This document shows positions 34,919 to 44,558 of a stretch of DNA of 64,000 nt, in pieces (position 1 is the stretch's first letter; the number at the start of each line of letters is the position of its first letter). The position numbers and the translations under genes are program-made. Under the pieces are notes generated by a model, which had not been told where the DNA came from, did not search any database, and was given only the letters and a program-made list of their open reading frames with translations. The DNA comes from Flavobacterium sp. 1 (GTDB lineage: Bacteria > Bacteroidota > Bacteroidia > Flavobacteriales > Flavobacteriaceae), in assembly GCF_002797935.1 (NCBI RefSeq), contig NZ_PGER01000001.1, positions 248,001 to 312,000 of the forward strand. The letters run 5' to 3'.

Positions 34919-36103
34919 TTAGATGCGGTGAATTAACTCAATGCACGCTCTGCCGTTGTGATAGGGACATTTCCAGAAACCAGCTTTGTCTTTTTCCATA
35001 GTAGAATAATCGCTAAAAATACCCCAAAACCATTCTCCATTTTTTTTGTCAATGATGTGTTTTTGTATGAAATCCCAGTTTTTGAAAATTATGTCCAAAT
35101 ACTCTTGTTTGCCGGTAAGCTGCCAGGCTGTAAAATAACCTATCATTAATTCGGCTTGTGGCCACCAATGTTTTTCGGCCATTAATTCGTTAGTTTCCGG
35201 ATCATATTCATACCACAATCCGCCATCATTATCTATTCCTTCTTTGGTCACTTCTGCAATTTGAACGGCATGCTTTTTATAATTGGCAATTAATGCTGCA
35301 TCTTCAACAATTTCTGCACACTGCAATAAAAGCCAAGCAGCTTCAATGTCATGACCATAGGAGATTACGTCTTTCTTTTCTATCCAATTCTCATCAAAAA
35401 ACAGCCTTAAATGTCCTGTTTCTGTATTAATGAAGTATTTTTCTATAGTTTCTAATAGTTCAATAATGACTTTTCGTAATGATTCGTCTTTCCAAACAGT
35501 GTATAAATTTGCATATCCTTCAACGATGTGCAAGTGGGTATTCATTGTTTTCTTTTCGTTGGCATCCTTTTCGCTTAAGCGCAAATCATCAATTGGCTGC
35601 CAATCACGGGTAAAGGCTTCAAAATAACCGCCTTTTTCGGTATCGTAACTGTATTCCTGAATTTTAGCATATAAAGCAATAGCTAGTTTCAAAGATTTTT
35701 TATCTTTTGTAACTGAATAATATTCGCTCAAACCATAAATAACAAAAGCTAAAGCATATACTTGATTTTTGGTGTCTTTTGGAGTTCCGTCATAATTAAT
35801 GCTCCAAAAGATACCGCCAAATTCAGTGTCATAAAAATGCTCTGAAATATATTCAAAAGCACGTTTTGCTGTGTTTAAATGTTCTTTATTATTGGAAATC
35901 TTATAAGCTGCAGAAAAGGTCCATAACAGTCTCGCATTAAGTACAGACCCTTTTTCAGCTTCATTATTTGTGTTGTTATTATAATCTATTTGTCCAACAA
36001 AGCCCCCGTTTTTTTCGTCCACAGTATTTTTCATCCAATAGGAAAGAATACTTTGGAGCTCAAGCTTTAATTCTGTTTTTAGATTTTTTAAATTAGAATT
36101 CAC
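34919..36103 (-). CDS. AGE-family epimerase, probably mannobiose (cellobiose) 2-epimerase
   Basis: 394 residues, no signal peptide, so cytosolic. (alpha/alpha)6-barrel enzyme: ILSYWMKNTVDEKNGGFVGQIDYNN near the N-terminus, GSVLNARLLWTFSAAYK, MNTHLHIVEGYANLY (His), SYGHDIEAAWLLLQCAE (His) and AEKHWWPQAELMIGY (His), FWKCPYHNGRACIELIHRI at the end. These His residues are those used by cellobiose 2-epimerases. It converts beta-1,4-mannobiose to mannosyl-glucose. Its ATG lies 2 bp after the GH130 stop, so the two are translationally linked, as in B. fragilis where the pair feeds mannobiose into phosphorolysis. Confidence 0.92.
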   Translation of the reverse strand: MNSNLKNLKTELKLELQSILSYWMKNTVDEKNGGFVGQIDYNNNTNNEAEKGSVLNARLLWTFSAAYKISNNKEHLNTAKRAFEYISEHFYDTEFGGIFWSINYDGTPKDTKNQVYALAFVIYGLSEYYSVTKDKKSLKLAIALYAKIQEYSYDTEKGGYFEAFTRDWQPIDDLRLSEKDANEKKTMNTHLHIVEGYANLYTVWKDESLRKVIIELLETIEKYFINTETGHLRLFFDENWIEKKDVISYGHDIEAAWLLLQCAEIVEDAALIANYKKHAVQIAEVTKEGIDNDGGLWYEYDPETNELMAEKHWWPQAELMIGYFTAWQLTGKQEYLDIIFKNWDFIQKHIIDKKNGEWFWGIFSDYSTMEKDKAGFWKCPYHNGRACIELIHRI

Positions 36104-36105
36104 AA

Positions 36106-37299
36106 TTATGAAATTTCTTTGTTTTTATTCACTTGATTGATAATAGCATTTACTGAACCTGCCGAGGTCAAAGTATCTTCGGGAGTATTGATAACATAAT
36201 CCACTAATCTTTCTATAGAAGAAACAGCTACGTGCATTCTAGTATCTGAAGAAGCATAATAAATGAAAACAGTACCGTCTTTATCTTCAATCCATCCATT
36301 AGAAAATAAAACATTAGATACATCTCCAACTCTTTCAATGCCTTCTGGACCCATAAAATGGCCTGCAGGAGCATGAATAACTTTGGCAATATCATTCAAA
36401 TCTGTCATGAACATGTATAATGTATAGCGCAAACCCGCAGCAGTGTTGCGTACGCCGTGAGCTAAATGCAACCATCCTTTTTCAGTTTTGATAGGTGCTG
36501 GTCCAAGACCGTTTTTCAGTTCATATATTGTGTGGTATTGTTTTCCGTATATGATTTTTTCTTCTTTTACGATTGGATTAGTCATGTCTTCTACATAACC
36601 AAGTCCAATTCCGCCACCGTTTCCTACATCAATAAAACCATCTTGAGGACGAGTGTATAAAGCGTATTTTCCGTTTACAAATTCTGGATGCAATACCACG
36701 TTGCGCTGTTGTCCGGTATTTGAAACTAAATCTGGTAATCTTTCCCAGTTGATTAAATTTTTGGTACGAACAATTCCTGCATTTGCAATGGCAGTACTAG
36801 TATCACCTTTTGGAGCAGACGGATCTTTTCTTTCGGTACAGAAAATACCATAAATCCATCCGTCTTCATGGTTTATTAAACGCATGTCATATACATTGGT
36901 ATCAGGCTCTTCAGTTTGAGGAATAACGCAGGGTTTATCCCAAAACTTGAAATTATCTACTCCATTTGGGCTTTCGGCAATGGCAAAGAAGGATTTTCTG
37001 TCGGCACCTTCAACACGCGCTACTAGAACGTAACTGTCGTTCCATTTCATGGCTCCAGCATTGAATGCTGCGTTTATTTGAATTCTTTCCAAAAACAACG
37101 GATTTGTATTTGGATTAAAATCAAATCTCCATTCCAGCGGTGTGTGTGCAGCTGTTAAAACTGGGCTTTTATAACGAGAGAATATGCCGTTTCCAATGCC
37201 GTCCTGAGGTTCGTTTTTTGTTTGTATTAGCGTATTAAACTGTTTTTCAAGTTCAATTTTTATTTGTTTTGTATCTGCTTTTATTGCTGTTGTACTCAT
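36106..37299 (-). CDS. GH130 4-O-beta-D-mannosyl-D-glucose phosphorylase
   Basis: 397 residues, cytosolic; length fits GH130 subfamily 1. Motifs: NGIFSRYKSPVLTAAHTPLEWRFD, FLERIQINAAFNAGAMKW, YVLVARVEGADRKSFFAIAESPNG, the catalytic Asp in TNVYDMRLINHEDGWIYGIFCTERKD, TGQQRNVVLHPEFVNGKYALYTRPQD, and a phosphate-binding His/Arg set further on (YHTIYELKNGLGPAPI, LHLAHGVRNTA). It cleaves Man-beta-1,4-Glc with phosphate into mannose 1-phosphate and glucose, saving ATP. Follows the sugar transporter by 23 bp and precedes the epimerase that makes its substrate. Confidence 0.94.
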   Translation of the reverse strand: MSTTAIKADTKQIKIELEKQFNTLIQTKNEPQDGIGNGIFSRYKSPVLTAAHTPLEWRFDFNPNTNPLFLERIQINAAFNAGAMKWNDSYVLVARVEGADRKSFFAIAESPNGVDNFKFWDKPCVIPQTEEPDTNVYDMRLINHEDGWIYGIFCTERKDPSAPKGDTSTAIANAGIVRTKNLINWERLPDLVSNTGQQRNVVLHPEFVNGKYALYTRPQDGFIDVGNGGGIGLGYVEDMTNPIVKEEKIIYGKQYHTIYELKNGLGPAPIKTEKGWLHLAHGVRNTAAGLRYTLYMFMTDLNDIAKVIHAPAGHFMGPEGIERVGDVSNVLFSNGWIEDKDGTVFIYYASSDTRMHVAVSSIERLVDYVINTPEDTLTSAGSVNAIINQVNKNKEIS

Positions 37300-37322
37300 A
37301 ATTGAATGTTCTAAATCAAGTA

Positions 37323-38714
37323 TTATTTATTTATATTTCGTTTGTCATTAAGATCGTCCTCAATGGCTTGTAATTTTTCTTCGGATAGGGGATAGAATAT
37401 GATGAAAAGTACTGAGATTGCTGCCGCAATTGCTGGAAGAATGCTCAGCATTAATTGTATTCCAGTTTGTGCAGTTACTGTTTGTGCTACATTGGCTTGG
37501 AAACCAAAGTATCCTAATAGCCATCCTGTTGCTGCGCCACCAATTGTCCATCCAAATTTTTGTGACATGGACGAAGCTGAGAAAATAAGCCCCGTTGCTC
37601 TTCTTCCTTGTTTCCATTCGGAGTAATCGGCACTGTCAGCATACATAGACCAGATTAATGGGAATATACAGCCAGCACAAATACTGATCAGCACTTGGAA
37701 AACCATGATAAGGATTATATCTTCTTTTCCTAAATAATAGAAAATGACACTCAAAATTGCTGCAAGAGCCATAGCCCCAAAGAAGGTTTTCTTTTTTCCG
37801 ATTTTATTTGCAATAGGCGTGGCGGCAATAACACCAATGATATTTGCAGCTTGTCCTAATACTAAATAAAGTGTGGTTGGAGTCATTGCAAAATTTTCTC
37901 CCAGAATATTGAAACTGTAGCTTATAGTGCTGCTTACGTAGTATTTAAAATAATAGACAGCGGCTCCGTCACGTATCGAATTGAATATTAGAGCTCCGAT
38001 TCCTGCACCCAGTAAAATCCACCAAGGTCTGTTTTTAAGGAGGTCATTTAAATCTTCTTTTAAGTTAGGTTTTTCATCGTTAATAGGCTGTACTCTTTCT
38101 TTGGTAAGGAAAAAGCAACCCCAAAAGAAAATTGTAGTAATCATTCCAAAAACAATGATGGTATATAACCAACCCGTTTTAGAATTTAAGCTTCCGCCAA
38201 AATGATTTACCAAAGGCTCAATTAGCCATAAAGCCAATAAGCTTCCGCCAAAAGCAAAAACCATACGATAAGATGAAAGTGTGGTGCGTTCTTTACGGTC
38301 ACCAGACATTACCCCAAGCAAGGAAGCATACGGTACATTAATTACTGAATAAATCATCATCATTAAGGAATAAGTGACGTATGCATATATTATTTTTCCT
38401 TTTTCGTCAAAATCAGGTGTGTAAAAAGTCAGGACTCCGATTATTGCAAATGGAATGGCAGTCCATAATAAATATGGTCTGAATTTTCCCCAACGGCTTT
38501 TCGTTCTGTCTGCAATAATTCCTACCAAAGGGTCAAAGCAGGAATCCCAGATACGGGTAATTAAGAACATAGTTCCAACTACAGCGGGCGCTATTCCAAA
38601 GACATCTGTGTAAAAAAACATTAGATACATGCTGAAAATTTTCCAGAACATGGAGGAAGCAGCATCTCCTAATCCGTAACCGATTTTTTCTTTTAATTTA
38701 ATTTTTTCTTCCAT
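37323..38714 (-). CDS. GPH-family sugar:cation symporter (mannobiose transporter)
   Basis: 463 residues, about 12 membrane helices. N-terminal EKIGYGLGDAASSMFWKIFSMYLMFFYTDVFGI and RIWDSCFDPLVGIIADRTKSRWGKFRPYLLWTAIPF are the signature of the glycoside-pentoside-hexuronide symporters (MelB/XynP type), with RPW-like and GERREAT-type replaced by GRRATGLIFSASS. It brings disaccharides across the inner membrane. Flanked by GH26 upstream (25 bp) and GH130 downstream, it most likely imports mannobiose for the epimerase/phosphorylase pair. Confidence 0.92.
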   Translation of the reverse strand: MEEKIKLKEKIGYGLGDAASSMFWKIFSMYLMFFYTDVFGIAPAVVGTMFLITRIWDSCFDPLVGIIADRTKSRWGKFRPYLLWTAIPFAIIGVLTFYTPDFDEKGKIIYAYVTYSLMMMIYSVINVPYASLLGVMSGDRKERTTLSSYRMVFAFGGSLLALWLIEPLVNHFGGSLNSKTGWLYTIIVFGMITTIFFWGCFFLTKERVQPINDEKPNLKEDLNDLLKNRPWWILLGAGIGALIFNSIRDGAAVYYFKYYVSSTISYSFNILGENFAMTPTTLYLVLGQAANIIGVIAATPIANKIGKKKTFFGAMALAAILSVIFYYLGKEDIILIMVFQVLISICAGCIFPLIWSMYADSADYSEWKQGRRATGLIFSASSMSQKFGWTIGGAATGWLLGYFGFQANVAQTVTAQTGIQLMLSILPAIAAAISVLFIIFYPLSEEKLQAIEDDLNDKRNINK

Positions 38715-38739
38715 TTTAGTGTGGTTGTTGACTTTGGGA

Positions 38740-39885
38740 TTATTTTTTATATAAATTTATTTTGGCAGCATCTTTTTCAAAAAGAATATTGTCCAGATTG
38801 TAAAATTGCACAAAATCTTTTTCACTGACTTGACCTTTGAACGGAGCGTAATAATGCATTTTTTGTTCTTTTTCCTGCCAGCCGTGGTTTCTCCAAACCA
38901 GTACATACGATATTTTATACGCTCCCATTGCTTTCATTAAAGTGTCTGTCCACCATTTGTCATAAGGAATCGCTTCATAACCTGTTTCGGCGAAAGCGAT
39001 TAGTTTATGTTGTTTTTTTGCAATTTTATCAATTATTTTAAACTGGTTTTGAGTTTCGGCTACGAATTTTTCGCCATTCTTATCATCACTGTTTTGATAA
39101 TTATCGAAGCTTAGAATGTCAGCATAATTAGCACCTGGATAGTTTTGAAGAAACTCTTCTTCTGTTTTGAAACCACCAGTGTTATAAATGTAAATTAAAT
39201 TATGAACCCCTTTTTTTTGCAGATATTCAAAAGTAAATTTCCATAACGATTTAAATTCTTCTGGTGTACAATTTCCTTTCCCCCACCAAAACCATCCACC
39301 AGTAAGTTCGTGAAAAGGTCTGAAAAGAATTGGAATGGTAATTCCTTTTTTATCTTTTAATGATAAAAAGAAAGTAGCTGCTTTATCTAACCAAGTTGTG
39401 AATTTTTTATGATTTTCTCCTCCTGGAAGAACAGTTTTTAGTGAATTTGGTGTGTTGTCCCAAGCATTTTTCCCTGTTGCGGGATTATCAAAATGCCAGC
39501 TAATTGTTGATATTCCGCCTCTTTCATTAGCTTCTTTTATGTATTGTTTCATTTTATCAAATGGAACTCCGTCTATGTTTTTAGTGTTGTCTTTTTCTAA
39601 TCCAGCAATGTCCCAACCATAAATGGCAGGGTAATCTCCTACGACGTCTTTTATATCACTTCGACCTTCCTCATATTTCCAGTTTACACCATAGGCCAAA
39701 TCATCCTGATGTCCAAAAAGAATTCCTTTATTAGCCGTTTTGTATAAATTTTGGTATAATAGAATGGTACTTTTTGTTGATTTTTTGTCAGATAATGATA
39801 ATTTAGTATCATTGTTCTGAGACTGAGCTGAGCAAAATATACTGAAAGCGAATAAAAAAGACAGTATGTGGTTTGTTTTTGTCAT
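38740..39885 (-). CDS. GH26 beta-mannanase (mannobiose-producing)
   Basis: 381 residues; signal peptide MTKTNHILSFLFAFSIFCSAQSQ. GH26 features: NKGILFGHQDDLAYGVNW, YPAIYGWDIAGLE, GGISTISWHFDNPATGK, the acid/base Glu in PILFRPFHELTGGWFWWGKGNCTP, LSFDNYQ, and the nucleophile in LIAFAETGYEAIPYDKWWTDTL. It releases mannobiose or short oligosaccharides from beta-1,4-mannan. First gene of the leftward operon and divergent from an AraC regulator. The order GH26, transporter, GH130, epimerase is the same as the B. fragilis mannan cluster, where the GH26 enzyme yields mannobiose. Confidence 0.93.
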   Translation of the reverse strand: MTKTNHILSFLFAFSIFCSAQSQNNDTKLSLSDKKSTKSTILLYQNLYKTANKGILFGHQDDLAYGVNWKYEEGRSDIKDVVGDYPAIYGWDIAGLEKDNTKNIDGVPFDKMKQYIKEANERGGISTISWHFDNPATGKNAWDNTPNSLKTVLPGGENHKKFTTWLDKAATFFLSLKDKKGITIPILFRPFHELTGGWFWWGKGNCTPEEFKSLWKFTFEYLQKKGVHNLIYIYNTGGFKTEEEFLQNYPGANYADILSFDNYQNSDDKNGEKFVAETQNQFKIIDKIAKKQHKLIAFAETGYEAIPYDKWWTDTLMKAMGAYKISYVLVWRNHGWQEKEQKMHYYAPFKGQVSEKDFVQFYNLDNILFEKDAAKINLYKK

Positions 39886-40163
39886 AATTTATATTAAAAG
39901 GTTTTATATAGTTTTAATCAAAGTTCAATCAGTATGAATTAAGTATTAAAGGGTTGTGTTTTAAAAGCTGTGATTTTATATTTATATTAATTTTTTGATA
40001 AAATGTTAAAAAAAACGTCATTTTAAAATGATTTATATTTTTTGTCACTATTTTTATATTCAAAAACATAAATTCATTTTTCAAAGATAAAGTAATAACA
40101 TCTTTCGGATTAATATTATTTTATCAAATTTATATCTTATTATTGCAAATAAAAAAATGAATT
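39886..40163. promoter_or_regulatory. Divergent control region between GH26 operon and araC-type gene
   Basis: 278 bp, extremely AT-rich. The minus strand carries TAAATTTG (40125-40132), a match to the TAnnTTTG -7 box, though it would leave a 240-nt leader for GH26. The minus strand also has a near match GAACTTTG much closer to the GH26 start. The AraC-type regulator probably binds here; I cannot identify its sites. Confidence 0.4.
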
Positions 40164-41042
40164 ATGAGCAATTTTAAAAGTTTTCAGAGAGAAATAGTGC
40201 CGCTTGCAGCTCAAGATAGCTTTTTAGTTTTTGATAGAGTTAAAGATGAATTTGATTATCCGATTCATTATCATCCTGAATTTGAAATCAATTTTATATT
40301 GAACGGGAAAGGGGTGAAACGTGTGGTAGGCGACAATATAGAAGAGATTGATGATATTGAGCTGGTATTGGTCGGGCCTAATTTGTATCATGGCTGGGAA
40401 CAATATAAATGTAAAAATAAAGATATTCACGAAATAACAATTCAATTTCATAATGATCTTTTTCATGAGTTTTTGCTATCCAGACGGATTATGACGCCTA
40501 TAAAGGAGATGTTTAACCGGTCTGTACATGGTATTTTATTTTCAAAACAGGTGGCTCAAATGCTCACTCCTCGGATAATAAAGATATCCAAGCTGGATGG
40601 GATGGATTATTTTCTTGAAATTATATCTATCCTTTATGATCTTGCAAACTCTCGTAATCAAAGGCTTTTATCAACTTTTACTGTTGAAAATGATACTTTT
40701 GAGGAGTATGATAAAATGAAATTAATCTATGATTATATTCAAAAGAATTTTGCTGAAAAATTATCATTAGAGGAAGTTGCAAACGTAGCTAATATGACGA
40801 CAATTTCTTTCAACAGATTTATAAAAAAACGCACAGGAAAAACATTTGTCAATTATATAAATGATATCCGTATTGGTTACGCAGCCAGGTGGTTAGTAGA
40901 GAAAGACCTTAGTATATCTGAGGTTGCGTTCAAATCTGGGTTTAATAATATTGCCAATTTCAATAGAAGTTTTAAGGCTTTTAAGAAATGTACTCCTAGT
41001 CAATACCGCGAAGATTTTTCAGGATTAAAGCGAATTTTGTAA
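40164..41042 (+). CDS. AraC-family transcriptional regulator of the mannan locus
   Basis: 292 residues. The N-terminal cupin-like sensor (about 15-150) has FDYPIHYHPEFEINFILNGKGVKRVVGD and LVLVGPNLYHGWEQYK. The C-terminal double helix-turn-helix (about 195-285) reads KLSLEEVANVANMTTISFNRFIKKRTGKTFVNYINDIRIGYAARWL, then LSISEVAFKSGFNNIANFNRSFKAFKKCTPSQYR. It is divergent from the GH26 operon and lies just before the SusC/SusD block, so it likely senses a manno-oligosaccharide or sugar and activates one or both. Followed by a terminator. Confidence 0.9.
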   Translation: MSNFKSFQREIVPLAAQDSFLVFDRVKDEFDYPIHYHPEFEINFILNGKGVKRVVGDNIEEIDDIELVLVGPNLYHGWEQYKCKNKDIHEITIQFHNDLFHEFLLSRRIMTPIKEMFNRSVHGILFSKQVAQMLTPRIIKISKLDGMDYFLEIISILYDLANSRNQRLLSTFTVENDTFEEYDKMKLIYDYIQKNFAEKLSLEEVANVANMTTISFNRFIKKRTGKTFVNYINDIRIGYAARWLVEKDLSISEVAFKSGFNNIANFNRSFKAFKKCTPSQYREDFSGLKRIL

Positions 41043-41064
41043 TTGACTTCTGTTTTTTGTTTAA

Positions 41065-41103
41065 AAAACTCTTTGAGACAATGTTTCAAGGAGTTTTTTT
41101 ATT
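41065..41103 (+). terminator. Terminator of the AraC-type gene
   Basis: Stem AAAACTCTTTGA / TCAAGGAGTTTT (41065-41076, 41086-41097) with one mismatch, T run after. Confidence 0.72.
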
Positions 41104-41240
41104 TTTATAATTACTTATATTATATATATTTTAAGTTTTAAATAATAATAATATAAAAAAGCATTGTTTAAATTTTATTATGTGTAATTAAATTTTTCAT
41201 TTTGAAAATATATTATCATGAAATGATATAATAATATTAA

Positions 41241-41268
41241 TTTGATGTTAGCTACTGTTATAAATTTG
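41241..41268 (+). promoter_or_regulatory. Bacteroidetes-type promoter of the SusC/SusD genes
   Basis: TTTG at 41241-41244 and TAAATTTG at 41261-41268, spaced 16 bp, matching the -33 TTTG / -7 TAnnTTTG pattern of Flavobacterium promoters. The start codon is 88 bp further on, leaving a leader of about 80 nt. Confidence 0.6.
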
Positions 41269-41298
41269 TTAATTATAAATCATACTAATTAATACCAA

Positions 41299-41331
41299 GA
41301 TAATTGCCGAAAAATCCTTTCGGGAATTATC
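41299..41331 (+). promoter_or_regulatory. Leader hairpin upstream of susC
   Basis: 14-bp arms GATAATTGCCGAAA and TTTCGGGAATTATC (one mismatch), 5-nt loop, ending 24 bp before the susC ATG and lacking a T run. A structured leader could control translation or mRNA stability. Confidence 0.55.
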
Positions 41332-41355
41332 GAACTTAACTAACAAATTTTTATT

Positions 41356-44300
41356 ATGAAAAAACTATTGTCTAATTTAATTCATTGGAAAGTCAATCAC
41401 AGATCGATTCCTTTGATTTTGTTTTTATTATTATCATGCAATTACATTACAGCACAAACGAAAGTGCAGGGAGTTGTAAAAGATGATAAAGGACTTACTA
41501 TTCCGGGTGTAAATATCACTGTTGTAGGTTCGGGAAAATCAGTTTCAACTGACTTTGATGGAAAATTCGCTGTCAATGCTCCTTCAAATGCTACATTGTC
41601 GTTCTCTTTTGTCGGATTTAATACGCAAAAAATTGCTGTTGACGGGAGAACAACTATAAACGTAATCTTAAAATCTAGTGCTGAAGATTTAAAAGATGTA
41701 GTAGTAATTGGATATGGAACTGTAAAAAGAAAAGACGTAAACAGTTCTATTTCTAGTATTAGCTCAAAAGATATCGAAAATATAAAAGTCGCTTCTTTTG
41801 ATCAAATGATGCAAGGTAAGGCCTCTGGTGTTGTTGTAAATAATAATTCTGGTGAGCCAGGAGGGAATGTTTCTGTAAAAATTAGAGGGGCATCATCTTT
41901 AACAGGAACAAATGAGCCTTTGTATGTAATCGATGGAGTCCCAATTTCTGGAGATGCCAGAAATTCATCTACATCAGGAAGAAATGCATCTGGAAATTCT
42001 AATTTTTCTAATGCAGGAAATATTACATATAGTCCTTTATCATTAATAAATCCTAGTGATATAGAATCTATAGATATTCTTAAAGATGCTTCTGCTACTG
42101 CTATTTATGGTTCACGTGGTGCTAATGGAGTTGTTATTGTGACTACAAAAACAGGGAAAAAAGGAACAGGGAAATTAACTTTTGAGAATTCTTATTCTAT
42201 CAGTAATTTACCTAAACAATTGCCTTCAATGAATTTGCAGCAATATGCAGCTCATCAAAATGCTTTAGCAACTGTGTATGGTGTTGGTCTTCGACCTGAA
42301 TTTGCTCATCCAGAGCTTTTAGGAACTGGTACAGACTGGCAGAAAGAAATTTATCAAACAGGGATTATGAAATCGAATCAATTATCTTTTTCAGGAGGTA
42401 AAGACGGTGTGAATTATTATATATCTGGAGGTGCATTAAATCAAGAAGGTATTGTAATTGAATCAGGTTTCAAACGATATAATTTTAGATCTAATATTGA
42501 TGCTAAACTTAATAAGTTTATAAAAGTTGGTGCGAATGTTAGTGGGTCAATAACAGATGAAAAATTAACTTTAAATGGTCAGTTTAATGGAGTTGTTGCT
42601 ACTTCTTTATTATCGACTCCAGATGTTGCAGTTAGAGAATTGTCAGGATCTTTTGCAGGGCCGCCGGCAGGAGGAGCAACTTCATTCGTTAACCCTGTTG
42701 CCACTTCTTTATTGGGGTCTAATACATTGGTTAGAAAAAATTATTCTGGAAATATGTATACGCAAATTGATTTGTTCAAAGGATTGGATTATCGTTTTGA
42801 AGCAGGTGGATATATTTATGACAATTTAGGACAGCAATATGATCCAATGTATACTTTAGGAAATGCAGTAAAAAGTTTTGCTAATTTGTATTATAATCCA
42901 TCTTCAGGCAACTCATGGAACTTAAAAAATATGCTTACCTATAGAAATATTATTGGTAAACATAATTTTACAGTTTTGGCAGTACAAGAATCTAATAGAG
43001 CGCATTGGGAAGGGTATTCTATTAATGCTACTGGTTTTAAAGACAATAGTCATCATGAACTTGCTTATTCTGATTTGTCCAAAGTAATCGTAAGCAGTCC
43101 ATACGAAGGAGTACAAACATTATCTTCTTATTTAGGAAGGGTTGTTTATGATTATGCAGATAAATATGGAATTTCTGGAGCAGTTAGAGCAGATGGATCT
43201 TCAAAGTTTGACATAGGTAACAAATGGGGTGTTTTTGGTTCATTTGGAGCTTCTTGGAAACTTTCTAATGAGACTTTCATGGAAGGTACTAAAAAGTATG
43301 TTGATAATATAAAATTTAGGTTTGGTTGGGGACAAACAGGTAACAATCAAATTCCTAATAATTTATATGATTCTAACTTGCATTTGGTTAATAGTTCAAT
43401 GGGAAATTCTTATTTACCATCAAACACGAATAATGCAAATTTAAAATGGGAAACTCAGGAGCAAACTAATTTAGGTTTAGATTTTACAATGTTTGATTCT
43501 AAACTTACCGCTTCTGTGGATGTTTATAATAAAGTTTCTAAAAACTTCTTGTATCAAGTTCCTTTGCCAAACTTCCTTTCTGGAGGTGGAGATTATGAAG
43601 GTGGTGTAAATCCTCCATATTTTAATCTTGGAAGCATGCGAAATAGAGGAATCGAGGTTACACTTGGTTATTCTCATAACTTTACTGAAAACTTTTCATG
43701 GAATGCTAGTTTGAATTTATCTAAGTATGTAAATGAAGTAACTGATATGGCAGGATTAAACATTGTTAAAACAATGAATACGCTTGCTTATAGTACAGTT
43801 ACTGTATCTAGAACAATGGAAGGTTTGCCAATAGGGTCATTTGTTGGTTATCAGGCTGAAGGTATTTATAGAACAGATGATGATTTATTAACTTATGGAC
43901 ATGACAATGGAGGAACTAAAGTGCCTTTGAAAAATGGAACCAATTCATTATTGCCAAATTTTCAAAAAGGAGATGTAATTTACAAAGATGTAAATGATGA
44001 TGGTATTATCGATTCGAAAGATTTAGTTCCGATTGGAAATCCAAATCCAAAATTAACTTACGGATTTACCAATAATTTTAAATATAAAAATGTTGATTTG
44101 TCTATTCTCGTTCAAGGAACTACTGGGAATAAATTAATGAATTTAACTCGTGCATCTGGTACAATGAATAATGGTGTTGGAACAAATTATTTAACGGAAG
44201 CGGCGGATTTTTATTCAGCTGATAATTTAGATGCTGCTTTACCAAGACCTTCAGCTTATGATCATATAAATAATGCGATATCGTCTCGTTTTATTGAAGA

Positions 44301-44547
44301 TGGATCTTATTTGAGAATTCAAAATCTAACTTTAGGGTATTCTTTGCCATCTGATATTATTTCAAAAATTAAATTATCAAGATTGAGATTTTATGCCTCA
44401 ACTCAAAACCTATATACTTTTACCAAATACAAAGGTTATGATCCTGAAGTAGGTTCTTATAACCAAGATGCACTATTATCGGGTATTGATAATGGACGTT
44501 ATCCTACGCCTAGACAGATAACTTTTGGTTTTAATGTTGAATTTTAA
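41356..44547 (+). CDS. susC: SusC/RagA-type TonB-linked outer-membrane transporter
   Basis: 1063 residues. Signal peptide ending at ITAQ (about residue 34). A carboxypeptidase-D-like N-terminal domain (VQGVVKDDKGLTIPGVNITVVGSGKSVSTDFDGKFAV) precedes the TonB-box-like DVVVIGYGTVKRKDV, the plug (GVVVNNNSGEPGGNVSVKIRGASSL, EPLYVIDGVPI, DPSDIESIDILKDASATAIYGSRGANGVVIVTTK) and a 22-strand barrel ending RQITFGFNVEF. With SusD it imports mannan oligosaccharides across the outer membrane using TonB energy. First of three genes with 11- and 7-bp gaps. Confidence 0.95.
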   Translation: MKKLLSNLIHWKVNHRSIPLILFLLLSCNYITAQTKVQGVVKDDKGLTIPGVNITVVGSGKSVSTDFDGKFAVNAPSNATLSFSFVGFNTQKIAVDGRTTINVILKSSAEDLKDVVVIGYGTVKRKDVNSSISSISSKDIENIKVASFDQMMQGKASGVVVNNNSGEPGGNVSVKIRGASSLTGTNEPLYVIDGVPISGDARNSSTSGRNASGNSNFSNAGNITYSPLSLINPSDIESIDILKDASATAIYGSRGANGVVIVTTKTGKKGTGKLTFENSYSISNLPKQLPSMNLQQYAAHQNALATVYGVGLRPEFAHPELLGTGTDWQKEIYQTGIMKSNQLSFSGGKDGVNYYISGGALNQEGIVIESGFKRYNFRSNIDAKLNKFIKVGANVSGSITDEKLTLNGQFNGVVATSLLSTPDVAVRELSGSFAGPPAGGATSFVNPVATSLLGSNTLVRKNYSGNMYTQIDLFKGLDYRFEAGGYIYDNLGQQYDPMYTLGNAVKSFANLYYNPSSGNSWNLKNMLTYRNIIGKHNFTVLAVQESNRAHWEGYSINATGFKDNSHHELAYSDLSKVIVSSPYEGVQTLSSYLGRVVYDYADKYGISGAVRADGSSKFDIGNKWGVFGSFGASWKLSNETFMEGTKKYVDNIKFRFGWGQTGNNQIPNNLYDSNLHLVNSSMGNSYLPSNTNNANLKWETQEQTNLGLDFTMFDSKLTASVDVYNKVSKNFLYQVPLPNFLSGGGDYEGGVNPPYFNLGSMRNRGIEVTLGYSHNFTENFSWNASLNLSKYVNEVTDMAGLNIVKTMNTLAYSTVTVSRTMEGLPIGSFVGYQAEGIYRTDDDLLTYGHDNGGTKVPLKNGTNSLLPNFQKGDVIYKDVNDDGIIDSKDLVPIGNPNPKLTYGFTNNFKYKNVDLSILVQGTTGNKLMNLTRASGTMNNGVGTNYLTEAADFYSADNLDAALPRPSAYDHINNAISSRFIEDGSYLRIQNLTLGYSLPSDIISKIKLSRLRFYASTQNLYTFTKYKGYDPEVGSYNQDALLSGIDNGRYPTPRQITFGFNVEF

Positions 44548-44558
44548 TACGTATTAAT

